From: Deferribacter desulfuricans SSM1 | GTDB lineage: Bacteria; Chrysiogenota; Deferribacteres; Deferribacterales; Deferribacteraceae | Direction of reading: 5' to 3' | Assembly (NCBI RefSeq): GCF_000010985.1 | Contig: NC_013939.1 | Span: 516,001-580,000 of the forward strand | Length of the DNA stretch: 64,000 bases | Shown here: in pieces, positions 16,884 through 25,994 of the stretch | Layout: each line of letters begins with the position of its first letter | Position numbering within the stretch: the first letter of the stretch is position 1 | Translations under genes and position numbers: made by a program | Notes under the pieces: generated by a model | The model's database searches: none | What the model saw: only the letters and a program-made list of their open reading frames with translations | Told to the model about the DNA's origin: nothing

Positions 16884-17462
16884 TTACTTCTTTAGAAAAC
16901 GACTTCCAGGTTTTTCAATAGGTACACCTTGTTTACAAAGAGGACAATTCTCTGGCTCATAAGTTTCTACATTTATTCTAAGTAGAGGGTAAAATTCGTA
17001 GTCAAATTTTGCGTTACCATTGCTTCTATCAATCAGACTGCATATAGCAACCACTTCAGCGCCATGTTCTAAAACAGCATCTATACACTCTTTTGTGGAC
17101 TTCCCTGTTGTTACCACATCTTCGGCAATAATGACTTTTTCCCCTTTTTCTAAAGTAAACCCTCTCCTGAGAGTCATTTTACCATCTACTCTTTCAGTGA
17201 AAATTGCTCTTTTTTTCAAAAGTCTTGCTAATTCGTATCCAAACCTAATCCCACCAATGGCAGGACTAACAACTGTTACAAAATTCAGATGGTATATATC
17301 CTTTACGAGCTCTTTAATAATCTCTTCTGCAATTACTGGGTATTGCATTACAAGGGCTGATTGTAAATATGTATCACTGTGAAGACCTGAGGATAATAAA
17401 AAGTGCCCTTTTAATAGTGCGTTGTGTCTTTTGTAAATTTCTAAGATTTCATTTTTATCCAT
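16884..17462 (-). CDS. pyrE: Orotate phosphoribosyltransferase
   Basis: Makes orotidine 5'-phosphate from orotate and PRPP in pyrimidine synthesis. The 192-residue protein has the PRPP-binding loop VIIAEDVVTTGKSTKE (about residues 107-122) and a C-terminal CPLCKQGVPIEKPGSR typical of the short OPRT group. It overlaps pyrF by 8 bp, so the two consecutive enzymes of the pathway are co-translated. Confidence 0.96.
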   Translation of the reverse strand: MDKNEILEIYKRHNALLKGHFLLSSGLHSDTYLQSALVMQYPVIAEEIIKELVKDIYHLNFVTVVSPAIGGIRFGYELARLLKKRAIFTERVDGKMTLRRGFTLEKGEKVIIAEDVVTTGKSTKECIDAVLEHGAEVVAICSLIDRSNGNAKFDYEFYPLLRINVETYEPENCPLCKQGVPIEKPGSRFLKK

Positions 17463-18150
17463 TAAGCTCCTCCTTAATCAGTTTTACTGTGTATTTTGGA
17501 TCTTGTGATTGAGTTATTGGTCTGCCAATTACCATAAAATCTGTACCCATCTTTTTAGCATCTTTTGGGGTAACAACCCTTTTTTGGTCATCAATATTAT
17601 TAGTAGCAAGCCTAATCCCTGGGGTTATAGTAAGAAATTCTTCACCAAGATGTTTCTTTATAAGAGGTGTTTCTTTTGCTGAAGAAACCACTCCATCAAG
17701 ACCTGCCTCTCTTCCAATTTTTGCTAAATGTAAAACATAGTCAGCAGAATTATTGAAGTTTATATTATATTGATTTAAATAATTTTCATCAAGAGAAGTT
17801 AATAATGTAACACCAATTATTAAAACATCACTATTTATAGATTTTACAGCGGCTACTGTTTCTTTAATCATGTCATAGCCACCCTGTATGTGCAGGTTAA
17901 ACATAAAAACACCTTTTTTGGCTGCGGCCAGAGCAGCTTTTTTGACAGTATTTGGAATGTCGTGAAATTTTAGATCAAGAAAAACTTTTTTATTTTTTGA
18001 TACTAAATAATCAATCAGTTTTTCTCCGATTGATAAATATGCTTCTAATCCAATTTTATAAAATGTTATTTCTTTATCTAATGTTTCTACAATATTTTTT
18101 CCATCATCAAAATCTGAAAAATCAAGAGCAACTATTATCTCTGGTTTCAT
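17455..18150 (-). CDS. pyrF: Orotidine 5'-phosphate decarboxylase
   Basis: Converts OMP to UMP. The 231-residue TIM-barrel protein starts MKPEIIVALDFSD and has the catalytic segment FLDLKFHDIPNTV (DxKxxD) and the phosphate-binding end ITPGIR plus VIGRPITQ. I start it at the ATG at 18150 behind AGGGGGAGAT; the longer open frame runs back through the nifJ terminator and is not coding. It lies just after that terminator with no room for a separate promoter. Confidence 0.96.
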   Translation of the reverse strand: MKPEIIVALDFSDFDDGKNIVETLDKEITFYKIGLEAYLSIGEKLIDYLVSKNKKVFLDLKFHDIPNTVKKAALAAAKKGVFMFNLHIQGGYDMIKETVAAVKSINSDVLIIGVTLLTSLDENYLNQYNINFNNSADYVLHLAKIGREAGLDGVVSSAKETPLIKKHLGEEFLTITPGIRLATNNIDDQKRVVTPKDAKKMGTDFMVIGRPITQSQDPKYTVKLIKEELNG

Positions 18151-18166
18151 ATCTCCCCCTAAACAT

Positions 18167-18190
18167 AAAAAAAGCGGGGATTTACCCCGC
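18167..18190 (-). terminator. Terminator after nifJ / possible pyr attenuator
   Basis: On the minus strand a 6-bp all-G/C stem (GCGGGG, loop TAAAT, CCCCGC; 18174-18190) is followed by seven T (18167-18173). It begins 4 bp after the nifJ stop and ends 17 bp before the pyrF ATG, so pyrF-pyrE must be reached by read-through or from a promoter inside nifJ. Confidence 0.85.
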
Positions 18191-18193
18191 CTA

Positions 18194-21100
18194 TTAATTT
18201 TCTTCAGAACACTCCATCTTTGTTGATAATTGTTTGTAAATGCTAAATCTTCTTTTAATGGTTTCGTCAAGAAATTCGGCAAGCATTTTTGCCCTTTCTG
18301 GGAACATCTTAGCAACAGCTCTAAATCTGTTTTCAGCTTTTAGGAATTCAGAAACAGATTTTTTCAACTCTTTTGTATCAAGTTGAAGTGGATTTTTACC
18401 CTGTTCTGTAAGTCTTGGGTCAAATCTATAAAGTAGCCAGTATCCAGATTGAACTGCTAACCTTTGATGCTCAACCCCTTTACTCATATCAATACCGTGA
18501 GCTATACAGTGGCAATTTGCTATAATGATAGATGGACCATCATAGCTTTCTGCTTCAACAAAAGCTTTTATACACTGTGCAGGATTAGAAAGTGATACCT
18601 GAGCAACATAAACATGGCCATAACTCATAGCCATCATACCAAGATCTTTTTTAGGGTTTTCTTTACCACTAAATGCAAATTTAGCAAATGCACCGATGTT
18701 AGTAGCTTTTGATGACTGTCCACCAGTGTTTGAGTAAACCTCTGTATCAAGGACAAGGATGTTTACGTTATTTTTTTGAGCTAACACATGGTCTAAGCCA
18801 CCATAACCTATGTCATAAGCCCACCCATCTCCACCAATAATCCATACAGATTTTTTGATTAGATAATCAGCAACATCATAAAGTAATTTAGCTTTATCAT
18901 CATCAAGCCCTTTGAGTATTTCTTTAAGTTTAGCAACTCTTTCTCTCTGTTTTTCAACTCCAACTTGGTCAGATTGATCTGCATTAAGGATTTCTTCAGC
19001 TAAATCTGCTCCAACTTTATCTTTTAATTCGGTTAATAACTCAGTAGCTTGTTGTTTAAATTTTTCTACAGCCAAACTCATTCCAAGACCAAATTCTGCA
19101 TTATCTTCAAAAAGTGAATTTGACCAAGCTGGGCCTCTGCCATCAGCTCTTTTTGTGTAAGGTGTTGTTGGGAGGTTACCACCATAGATTGATGAACAAC
19201 CTGTAGCATTGGCAATAATTGCTCTATCTCCAAAAAGATGTGTAACAAGTCTTACATATGGTGTTTCACCACAACCAGCACAGGCTCCAGAAAATTCAAA
19301 CAGATGTGGAGCAAGCTGACTACCTTTTAATGTGGCTTTATTGTATTTTGAGTAATCTAAATCAGGGATTGTTAAGAAAAATTCCCAATTTTTACTTTCT
19401 TGTTCTCTAATAGGTGGTTGAGGAACCATATTGATTGCTTTTTTAGTTGGATCAGTTTTACTTTTAGCAGGACAGTTGTAAACGCAAGCACCACAACCTG
19501 TACAATCTTCAACTGATACCTGGATAGTAAATTTCATACCTGCAAACTCTTTGCCTTTTGCATCTACTGCTTTAAATGTTTCTGGTGCATTTTCTAAATA
19601 TTTTGGATCATAAACCTTCATCCTAATTGTAGCGTGCGGACATACAAATGAGCAGATACCACACTGAATACAAACCTCTGGATCCCATTCAGGAACATTT
19701 AGAGCAATATTTCTCTTTTCATATTTTGATGTGCCTGTTGGATAAGTTCCATCATCTGGAAGCCATGAAACAGGTACATCATCCCCTTCCATCGCAATCA
19801 TTTTGCTAATAGCTTTTCTAACTATTTCTGGTGCATCTGGATTGTCTATATACTTATGCATTTTTGTATTGGATGTGATCTGTTTTGGATAGTTTACTTC
19901 GTAAACTTCATTCATTCCAGCTTCTACAGCTTTAATGTTCATATTAACTACTTCATCACCGTATTTTCCATAAGTTTTCTTGATAGCGTCTTTAATAGCA
20001 TCAACTGCTTTATCAAATGGGATAACATTTGATATTTTAAAGAATGCAGTTTGAAGAATTACATTTACTCTTCCACCAAGGCCTATTTCTTCTGCTATTT
20101 TGTTTGCATTTATTACATAAAATTTAGCTTCTTTTTCAATAATTTGTTCTTGAACCTCTTTTGGAAGTTTATCCCATACTTCATCTTTTGTATAGATACT
20201 GTTGAGCAAGAATATTCCACCCTTTTTGAGTGGTTTTAAAATTTCATACTGCTCTAAGAATGAGAAATTGTGACATGCAACAAAGTCAGCTTCTTGTATT
20301 AGGTAAGAACTTCTAATTGGTTTTTTACCGAATCTTACATGGGAAACAGTCATTGAACCAGATTTCTTAGAGTCATACACAAAGTAAGCCTGAACAAAGT
20401 TATCTGTCAATTCACCAATAATTTTTGCAGAGTTTTTGTTTGCTCCAACTGTACCATCTGAGCCTAGGCCATAAAACATACCGTTGAAAACATCATCCTG
20501 AGGTGTAAGCCAATTTGGATCATAATCAAGACTTTTAAAGGTAACATCATCTTTGATACCAACAGAGAAACCGTTGATTGGTTCATCTTTATCGAGATTG
20601 TCAAATACTGCCTTAACCATAGCAGGTGTGAAGTCTTTTGAACCTAAGCCGTATCTTCCTCCAACGATTACAGGGTATCTATCGAAGTTAACCATCTTTT
20701 TCTGCATTGCTTCGCCAATTGCAGTTCTAACATCTAAATAAAGTGGTTCGCCAAGAGAACCTGGCTCTTTTGTCCTATCAAGAACAGCTATCTTCTTAAC
20801 AGTTTTTGGAAGTGCATTTATAAAAGCTTCAAGAGGGAATGGTCTATAAAGCCTTATTTTTATTACGCCTACTTTTTCCCCTTGAGAGTTTAAATATTCG
20901 ACTGTTTCGTGTGTTACATCAGCGCCAGAACCCATAATTACAATAACTTTTTCTGCATCAGGAGCGCCAACATAATCTACAAGATTGTATCTTCTTCCTG
21001 TAAGCTCAAAAAATTTGTCCATCTGTTTTTGAACAATTTCAGGCACTTTTTCGTAATATTTATTTACAGCTTCTCTACTTTGGAAGAAAACATCTGGGTT

Positions 21101-21763
21101 TTGTGAGGTCCCTTTAATAACTGGTTTTTCTGGATTCAATGCTCTTTCTTTGTGTTTTCTAACTAACTCATCATCAATCATTACTCTCATATCATCGTGA
21201 GAAAGCTGCTCTATTTTTTGAATTTCGTGAGATGTTCTAAAGCCATCAAAGAAATGTAAGAAAGGTACTCTTGATTCCAAAGTAGAAGCCTGTGCAATTA
21301 AAGCAAAATCCATTACTTCTTGTGGATTGTTAGATGCAAGTAATGCCCAGCCAGTTTGTCTACATGCCATTACGTCTGAATGATCACCAAAAATTGATAA
21401 TGCATGTGTAGCAACAGCCCTTGCACTTACATGGAAAACTGTCGGAGTTAGCTCTCCGGCAATTTTATACATATTTGGGATCATTAATAGAAGACCCTGA
21501 GATGCGGTAAATGTTGTGGTCAAAGCACCAGCTGAAAGTGAACCGTGGCATGCACCTGCTGCACCACCTTCTGATTGCATTTCTATTACTTTAGGTACAG
21601 TACCCCATATATTCTTTTGTCCTTTTGCGCTCATTTCATCGGCCAATTCACCCATAACTGAGGAAGGTGTAATTGGATAAATTGCTATTACCTCGTTTGT
21701 TGCGTGAGCCACGTAAGCGGCTGCAGTATTACCATCTACGTTTACGTATTTTCTTTGAGACAT
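18194..21763 (-). CDS. nifJ: Pyruvate:ferredoxin (flavodoxin) oxidoreductase
   Basis: Single-chain enzyme of about 1189 residues that interconverts pyruvate plus CoA and acetyl-CoA plus CO2 with ferredoxin reduction. It shows the N-terminal pyrimidine-binding domain (AIYPITPSSVMGE), two 4Fe-4S motifs (CIQCGICSFVCP and CTGCGACVYNCP), a further cysteine pair CAGCGET for the third cluster, and the TPP motif GDGWAYDIGYGGLDHVLA. I use the ATG at 21763, six bases after GGAGG, rather than the TTG one codon earlier. The key anaerobic carbon enzyme, on a monocistronic transcript with its own promoter and terminator. Confidence 0.97.
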   Translation of the reverse strand: MSQRKYVNVDGNTAAAYVAHATNEVIAIYPITPSSVMGELADEMSAKGQKNIWGTVPKVIEMQSEGGAAGACHGSLSAGALTTTFTASQGLLLMIPNMYKIAGELTPTVFHVSARAVATHALSIFGDHSDVMACRQTGWALLASNNPQEVMDFALIAQASTLESRVPFLHFFDGFRTSHEIQKIEQLSHDDMRVMIDDELVRKHKERALNPEKPVIKGTSQNPDVFFQSREAVNKYYEKVPEIVQKQMDKFFELTGRRYNLVDYVGAPDAEKVIVIMGSGADVTHETVEYLNSQGEKVGVIKIRLYRPFPLEAFINALPKTVKKIAVLDRTKEPGSLGEPLYLDVRTAIGEAMQKKMVNFDRYPVIVGGRYGLGSKDFTPAMVKAVFDNLDKDEPINGFSVGIKDDVTFKSLDYDPNWLTPQDDVFNGMFYGLGSDGTVGANKNSAKIIGELTDNFVQAYFVYDSKKSGSMTVSHVRFGKKPIRSSYLIQEADFVACHNFSFLEQYEILKPLKKGGIFLLNSIYTKDEVWDKLPKEVQEQIIEKEAKFYVINANKIAEEIGLGGRVNVILQTAFFKISNVIPFDKAVDAIKDAIKKTYGKYGDEVVNMNIKAVEAGMNEVYEVNYPKQITSNTKMHKYIDNPDAPEIVRKAISKMIAMEGDDVPVSWLPDDGTYPTGTSKYEKRNIALNVPEWDPEVCIQCGICSFVCPHATIRMKVYDPKYLENAPETFKAVDAKGKEFAGMKFTIQVSVEDCTGCGACVYNCPAKSKTDPTKKAINMVPQPPIREQESKNWEFFLTIPDLDYSKYNKATLKGSQLAPHLFEFSGACAGCGETPYVRLVTHLFGDRAIIANATGCSSIYGGNLPTTPYTKRADGRGPAWSNSLFEDNAEFGLGMSLAVEKFKQQATELLTELKDKVGADLAEEILNADQSDQVGVEKQRERVAKLKEILKGLDDDKAKLLYDVADYLIKKSVWIIGGDGWAYDIGYGGLDHVLAQKNNVNILVLDTEVYSNTGGQSSKATNIGAFAKFAFSGKENPKKDLGMMAMSYGHVYVAQVSLSNPAQCIKAFVEAESYDGPSIIIANCHCIAHGIDMSKGVEHQRLAVQSGYWLLYRFDPRLTEQGKNPLQLDTKELKKSVSEFLKAENRFRAVAKMFPERAKMLAEFLDETIKRRFSIYKQLSTKMECSEEN

Positions 21764-21800
21764 CAAAAACCTCCTTATTGAAATTTATCAAAGATAAAAT

Positions 21801-21829
21801 TTTATAGCACCTTAATAGGCTTCAGTCAA
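21801..21829 (-). promoter_or_regulatory. Promoter of nifJ
   Basis: Minus-strand TTGACT (21824-21829), 17 bp, TATAAA (21801-21806), about 40 bp upstream of the start codon. Confidence 0.7.
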
Positions 21830-21915
21830 ACAATTTTCATTGATTTTTCAGTATTTAAAACTCACTAAATATAGAATTTCGTTTTAAAGTTATGGTCAAA
21901 TTTTTATAAAAATTC

Positions 21916-21944
21916 TTGCAAAAAAAAGATTGTAATGATATAAG
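21916..21944 (+). promoter_or_regulatory. Promoter of the acyl-CoA synthetase gene
   Basis: TTGCAA (21916-21921), 17 bp, TATAAG (21939-21944), about 50 bp upstream of the start codon at 21996, diverging from the nifJ promoter. Confidence 0.55.
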
Positions 21945-21995
21945 TTTGCTGAAGCTTTATAAAATTTAGTAAAATTAAACAAGATGGGGTGATAT

Positions 21996-23651
21996 ATGAA
22001 AGATTTTAGTTTTATTGAACAAACGATTGGTGATTATTTAAAATATATAGCAAAAGAGTATTCAGATAATGAAGCAGTAGTTTATCCATTTAGAAATTTA
22101 AGGATGACTTATAGAGAACTTGATGAATATACAGATAAATTAGCTTATGCTTTATTAAAGTTAGGTGTTAAAAAGGGGGATCATGTAGCAATCTGGGCTA
22201 ATAATATTCCAGAGTGGATTTACCTTTTATTTGCTACAGCTAAAATTGGAGCAGTCCTTGTAACAGTTAATACTCTTTATCGAGAAAGAGAGTTGGAATA
22301 TTTGTTGAAACAATCGGACAGTAAATTTTTGTTTTTGGTGGAAAAATATAAAACGTTAAATTATGTTGAGACTCTTTATAACATTTATCCAGAACTTAAA
22401 GAGTCTAAAAAATCAGATAAATTCCCTTTGTTGGAAAAGGTAATCATATTTGATGAGAGACAATTTGATGGTATAATGAAATTTTCTGATTTGGTTAAAA
22501 TGGGAGATGATATTGATTATAAAAAGTTAAATGAAGTTATGAATTCTTTGCACTTTGATGATGTTATCAATATGCAGTACACATCAGGAACTACTGGTTT
22601 CCCAAAGGGTGTAATGCTTACGCATTATAATATTTTAAACAATGCTTATGCTATAGGCCATGTAATGAATTTTACAGATAAAGATAGATTATGTATTCCA
22701 GTGCCTTTTTTCCACTGTTTTGGATTGGTTTTAAGTATTCTAGTATGTTTGACACATGGTGCAACAATGGTGCCGGTTGAAAATTTTAATCCGATAGAGG
22801 TTTTAAAAACTGTGGAAAAAGAAAGATGTACAGCATTGCACGGTGTCCCTACAATGTTTATTTCTGAGCTTCAAGTTTTAGAGCACGAAAAATTTGATAT
22901 ATCTTCACTTCGTACAGGTATAATGGCTGGATCACCATGCCCTGTAGAGGTCATGAGGAAAGTGATGGAAGTTATGAATATGAGTGAAATAACGATTGTT
23001 TATGGACAGACAGAAGCTTCTCCAGGAATAACACAAACGAGAGTTGATGATGATATTGAAAAGCGGGTTGCAACGGTTGGTAAAGAGCTTCCGGGAGTGG
23101 AAGTAAAAATTGTAGACCCAACGACAGGCAAAGAGTGTCCACCTAATGTTGCTGGTGAGCTGTGTGCTAGAGGATATAATGTGATGAAAGGGTATTATAA
23201 AATGGAAGAAGCCACCAAAAAAGCTATAGATGAAGATGGTTGGTTACACACAGGTGATTTAGCTCTAAAAACTGAAGATGGTTATTATGTGATTACTGGA
23301 AGAATAAAAGATATGATAATAAGGGGTGGGGAAAATATTTATCCTAAAGAGATAGAAGATTTTCTTTATACTTATGATGCTATTGAAGATGTGCAGATTG
23401 TAGGTGTTCCTGATAAAAAATATGGTGAAGAAGTTATGGCTTTTATAAAATTGAAACCGAAATACAGAGGTAAAGTAACTCCTGATGATATTAGAGCATT
23501 TTGCAAAGGTAAAATTGCTGATTATAAAATACCAAAATATATAGAGTTTGTTGATGAATATCCTATGACAGCAAGTGGTAAGATTCAAAAATATAAATTA
23601 CGTGAGATGGCGATAGATAAACTAAATTTAGAACCAGTGCTGAATAAATAG
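21996..23651 (+). CDS. AMP-forming acyl-CoA synthetase (fatty acid-CoA ligase type)
   Basis: Activates a carboxylic acid through an acyl-adenylate to its CoA thioester. The 551-residue ANL-family protein has the P-loop-like motif MQYTSGTTGFPKGVMLTHYN, the adenylate motif VYGQTEASPG, the hinge TGRIKDMIIRGGENIYP and the catalytic lysine in PMTASGKIQKYKL. Overall form resembles medium/long-chain FadD-like ligases; the substrate cannot be told. GGGGTGAT precedes the ATG. Confidence 0.9.
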   Translation: MKDFSFIEQTIGDYLKYIAKEYSDNEAVVYPFRNLRMTYRELDEYTDKLAYALLKLGVKKGDHVAIWANNIPEWIYLLFATAKIGAVLVTVNTLYRERELEYLLKQSDSKFLFLVEKYKTLNYVETLYNIYPELKESKKSDKFPLLEKVIIFDERQFDGIMKFSDLVKMGDDIDYKKLNEVMNSLHFDDVINMQYTSGTTGFPKGVMLTHYNILNNAYAIGHVMNFTDKDRLCIPVPFFHCFGLVLSILVCLTHGATMVPVENFNPIEVLKTVEKERCTALHGVPTMFISELQVLEHEKFDISSLRTGIMAGSPCPVEVMRKVMEVMNMSEITIVYGQTEASPGITQTRVDDDIEKRVATVGKELPGVEVKIVDPTTGKECPPNVAGELCARGYNVMKGYYKMEEATKKAIDEDGWLHTGDLALKTEDGYYVITGRIKDMIIRGGENIYPKEIEDFLYTYDAIEDVQIVGVPDKKYGEEVMAFIKLKPKYRGKVTPDDIRAFCKGKIADYKIPKYIEFVDEYPMTASGKIQKYKLREMAIDKLNLEPVLNK

Positions 23652-23678
23652 TGGAATGTTGCCAATATTTTTAAAAAA

Positions 23679-23702
23679 TTAGACTGTTGTGCAATAGTCT
23701 AA
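23679..23702. terminator. Hairpin after the acyl-CoA synthetase gene
   Basis: TTAGACTGTTG-TG-CAATAGTCTAA is a near-perfect dyad (one G:T pair) 28 bp after the stop. It lacks a T-run after it, so it may be an RNA stem or processing site rather than an intrinsic terminator. Confidence 0.4.
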
Positions 23703-23724
23703 AGTGTTAATAATAATAAAGATA

Positions 23725-23796
23725 AGATTGCTTCGTCGCATTTGCTCCTCGCAATGACTGGGAAATTTGTCATTGCGAGCGTTAGTGAATCAATCT
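23725..23796. repeat. Palindromic dispersed repeat, copy 2
   Basis: 72-bp relative of the element at 16793-16865: AGATTGCTTCGTCGCATTTG, then CTCCTCGCAATGAC, then GTCATTGCGAGCGTTAGTGA, ending CAATCT. The inner CGCAATGAC/GTCATTGCG dyad is perfect here. It lies in a 357-bp gap that otherwise holds only the preceding hairpin and the ktrB promoter. Confidence 0.8.
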
Positions 23797-23974
23797 AGCA
23801 TATTTAGTATCTATTTTTGTGCAATAACCTCAATATATTAAAAAATTTTACACTAAGCATCTCCCATACTGAATGGCGGGGTCGAAATGACTAATAAATT
23901 GGTTATTGTGCTATAATGAAGCAATTTGGTTTATTGAAGCATCTATTAATGAACAACTCTATTGATTATTAAAG

Positions 23975-24002
23975 TTGACATTAATCTAAAAAGTAATATT
24001 AT
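23975..24002 (+). promoter_or_regulatory. Promoter of ktrB
   Basis: TTGACA (23975-23980), 16 bp, TATTAT (23997-24002). Start-site spacing would put +1 at or within a base or two of the ktrB ATG (24009), implying a leaderless mRNA; no ribosome-binding site is present. Confidence 0.65.
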
Positions 24003-24008
24003 TCGCGC

Positions 24009-25289
24009 ATGAAAAAAATAAAATTAAGTCCTTGGACTTATCTTATTTTGACTTTTTTGATATTAATTTTTGTTGGTTCAATACTTTTAAAATTAAAAGG
24101 GACTTATAATGGTAATTTAAGCTACATAGATGCATTGTTTACTTCTACTTCGGCAGTATGTGTAACAGGTTTAATTGTAACAAATACGTCTAATTTTACT
24201 CTATTTGGACAATCTATTATTTTACTATTAATTCAATTAGGAGCTCTTGGGATAATGACATTGAGCTCATCTTTATATATTTTTCTCCGTGGCGAACTAG
24301 GGCTTGATCAAAGGATAATGGTTGCAAAAATAACAGATGTTTTTGCACTTCATGAAGTTGAAAATATTTTAGTGTATATAATCAAGTACACATTTATCAT
24401 AGAGTTGATAGGAGCAATCTTGTTAAGTGTTGGTTTTTTATTGCAGGGGTTTCATTTATCAAGTGCTGTTTATTATGGGATCTTTCATTCTATCTCTGCT
24501 TTTTGTAATGCTGGTTTCTCAACTTTTGATGATAGTCTAATTAATTCTAATGCTATAGTTAAAATTACAACAATGTGTCTGATTATATTAGGAGGTATAG
24601 GTTATTACGTTATATATGATCTACAAAAAAGTTTTCAAAAAAAAGTAAGACTGAAGTTGCATACTAAAGTTGTATTAATGACAACATTTTTATTAATAAT
24701 AGTTGGTTTTTTAGTTTTTAGTATAATAGAAAAAGAGATGGGAATTGTGGATGGTTTTTTTCAATCAGTTACTGCAAGAACAGCTGGGTTTAATTCTGTT
24801 GATTTAGGTCAGTTGCATAATATTAGTAAGTTTATGTTGATTATTTTAATGATAATTGGAGCTTCACCTGGTTCAACTGGTGGTGGTGTGAAAACAACAA
24901 CTTTTTTCATTGCGTTTGTATCAATTTTGCGTGTTATAAAAGGGGAGAATAAAATAATAATTTTTAAAAGACAGATACCTTATCAAACGATTCTTAGAGC
25001 GTTTGCATTAATTTTTCTTTATTTGGCTGTTGATGTTGTTTCAACATTGATTTTATTGTATTTTTACAATTACGATTTTTTAGAGATGTTATTTGAGGTA
25101 ACATCTGCACTTAGTACTGTTGGTTTAAGTTTAGGTATAACAACAAAGTTAACTATGGCAGGGAAGATCGTTATAATTTGTTGTATGTTTTTGGGAAGAG
25201 TTGGGCCTGCAGCTCTTGTAATGGCTATGTTGGGGAAAGAAAAGAGAACTTTTGTACAATATCCAGAAGAAAAGGTAGTGTTGGGGTGA
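24009..25289 (+). CDS. ktrB: Ktr/Trk potassium uptake channel subunit
   Basis: Membrane subunit for K+ (possibly Na+-coupled) uptake. The 426-residue protein has the four pore repeats with selectivity-filter glycines: SAVCVTGL, SAFCNAGFS, ARTAGFNS and SALSTVGLS. It also has the KtrB-like sequence SPGSTGGGVKTTTFF before the fourth unit. The length suits KtrB better than the longer TrkH. Its RCK partner starts 3 bp after the stop. Confidence 0.92.
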   Translation: MKKIKLSPWTYLILTFLILIFVGSILLKLKGTYNGNLSYIDALFTSTSAVCVTGLIVTNTSNFTLFGQSIILLLIQLGALGIMTLSSSLYIFLRGELGLDQRIMVAKITDVFALHEVENILVYIIKYTFIIELIGAILLSVGFLLQGFHLSSAVYYGIFHSISAFCNAGFSTFDDSLINSNAIVKITTMCLIILGGIGYYVIYDLQKSFQKKVRLKLHTKVVLMTTFLLIIVGFLVFSIIEKEMGIVDGFFQSVTARTAGFNSVDLGQLHNISKFMLIILMIIGASPGSTGGGVKTTTFFIAFVSILRVIKGENKIIIFKRQIPYQTILRAFALIFLYLAVDVVSTLILLYFYNYDFLEMLFEVTSALSTVGLSLGITTKLTMAGKIVIICCMFLGRVGPAALVMAMLGKEKRTFVQYPEEKVVLG

Positions 25290-25292
25290 TTT

Positions 25293-25952
25293 ATGTTTGA
25301 AAAAGCAAAGGATGTTTTGGTTATTGGTTTAGGTATTTTTGGTTATGAGTTAGCTGTTAAATTGGCCAAAGAGGGTTTAAATGTATTAGCTGTTGATAAA
25401 AACACTAAAATTATTAATCAAATCAAGGATGAAGTTACAGATGCCCTTGTTGCTGATGCTGCAAATGAAGATGCCTTAAAAGAGTTATCGGTGGATAAGT
25501 TTGATAAAATAATTTTGGGTCTAAGTAGCAATTTTGAGAGTTTAATATTGTGTATTACTTATTTAAGAAAATTGGGAGCAAAAAATATTATAGCAAAAGC
25601 AAGCACAAATATACAAAAGGAGATTTTACTCAAAATTGGTGCAGATGAGGTTATTTTACCAGAAAAAGAGATTGCCACAAAGCTTGCAGAAAAGATTGCA
25701 AGACCGAATATATTGGACTTTTTTGAATTAGGTGATGAAACGGCTGTGGCTACAATAAAAGTACCCGAAAAATTTTATAATAAAAGTTTAGCAGAGATTG
25801 ATTTGAGAAGGAAACATAATATTACAGCAATTATTTTAATTAGAGATGGTAGAGCTAAACTTATAAAAGATGCCTCTTTAAAATTGGAAAAAGGTGATGA
25901 ATTAGTTGTTGCAGGTGAAGAAGATTCAATAAAAAAGGTTTTTTCAAAATAA
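25293..25952 (+). CDS. ktrA: Potassium uptake regulatory subunit (RCK domains)
   Basis: Cytoplasmic ring-forming regulator of KtrB that binds nucleotide. It has an N-terminal RCK/TrkA-N Rossmann domain (VIGLGIFGYELAVKLAKEG, VLAVDKN) and a C-terminal TrkA-C domain (about residues 140-219) ending LEKGDELVVAGEE. At 219 residues it is a standard KtrA. It is co-transcribed with ktrB. Confidence 0.94.
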   Translation: MFEKAKDVLVIGLGIFGYELAVKLAKEGLNVLAVDKNTKIINQIKDEVTDALVADAANEDALKELSVDKFDKIILGLSSNFESLILCITYLRKLGAKNIIAKASTNIQKEILLKIGADEVILPEKEIATKLAEKIARPNILDFFELGDETAVATIKVPEKFYNKSLAEIDLRRKHNITAIILIRDGRAKLIKDASLKLEKGDELVVAGEEDSIKKVFSK

Positions 25953-25957
25953 AATGT

Positions 25958-25989
25958 TGGGCCATTGTGAGACTATTCACAACGGCCCA
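25958..25989. terminator. Bidirectional hairpin between ktrA and the flavodiiron gene
   Basis: TGGGCCATTGTGA and TCACAACGGCCCA pair over 13 bp with one mismatch around a 6-nt loop. It sits in the 42-bp gap between two convergent genes and is flanked by A-rich and T-rich tracts, fitting a shared terminator. Confidence 0.75.
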
Positions 25990-25994
25990 TAAAT

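Noticed and set aside
17955..18315. Long N-terminal extension of pyrF
   Set aside because: The part above 18150 runs through the nifJ terminator and lacks similarity to OMP decarboxylases; a good ribosome site precedes the internal ATG.
23684..23700. GTTGTGCAAT after the acyl-CoA synthetase gene as a target of the spacer at 10760
   Set aside because: A 10-base match is expected by chance and no PAM-linked longer match exists.
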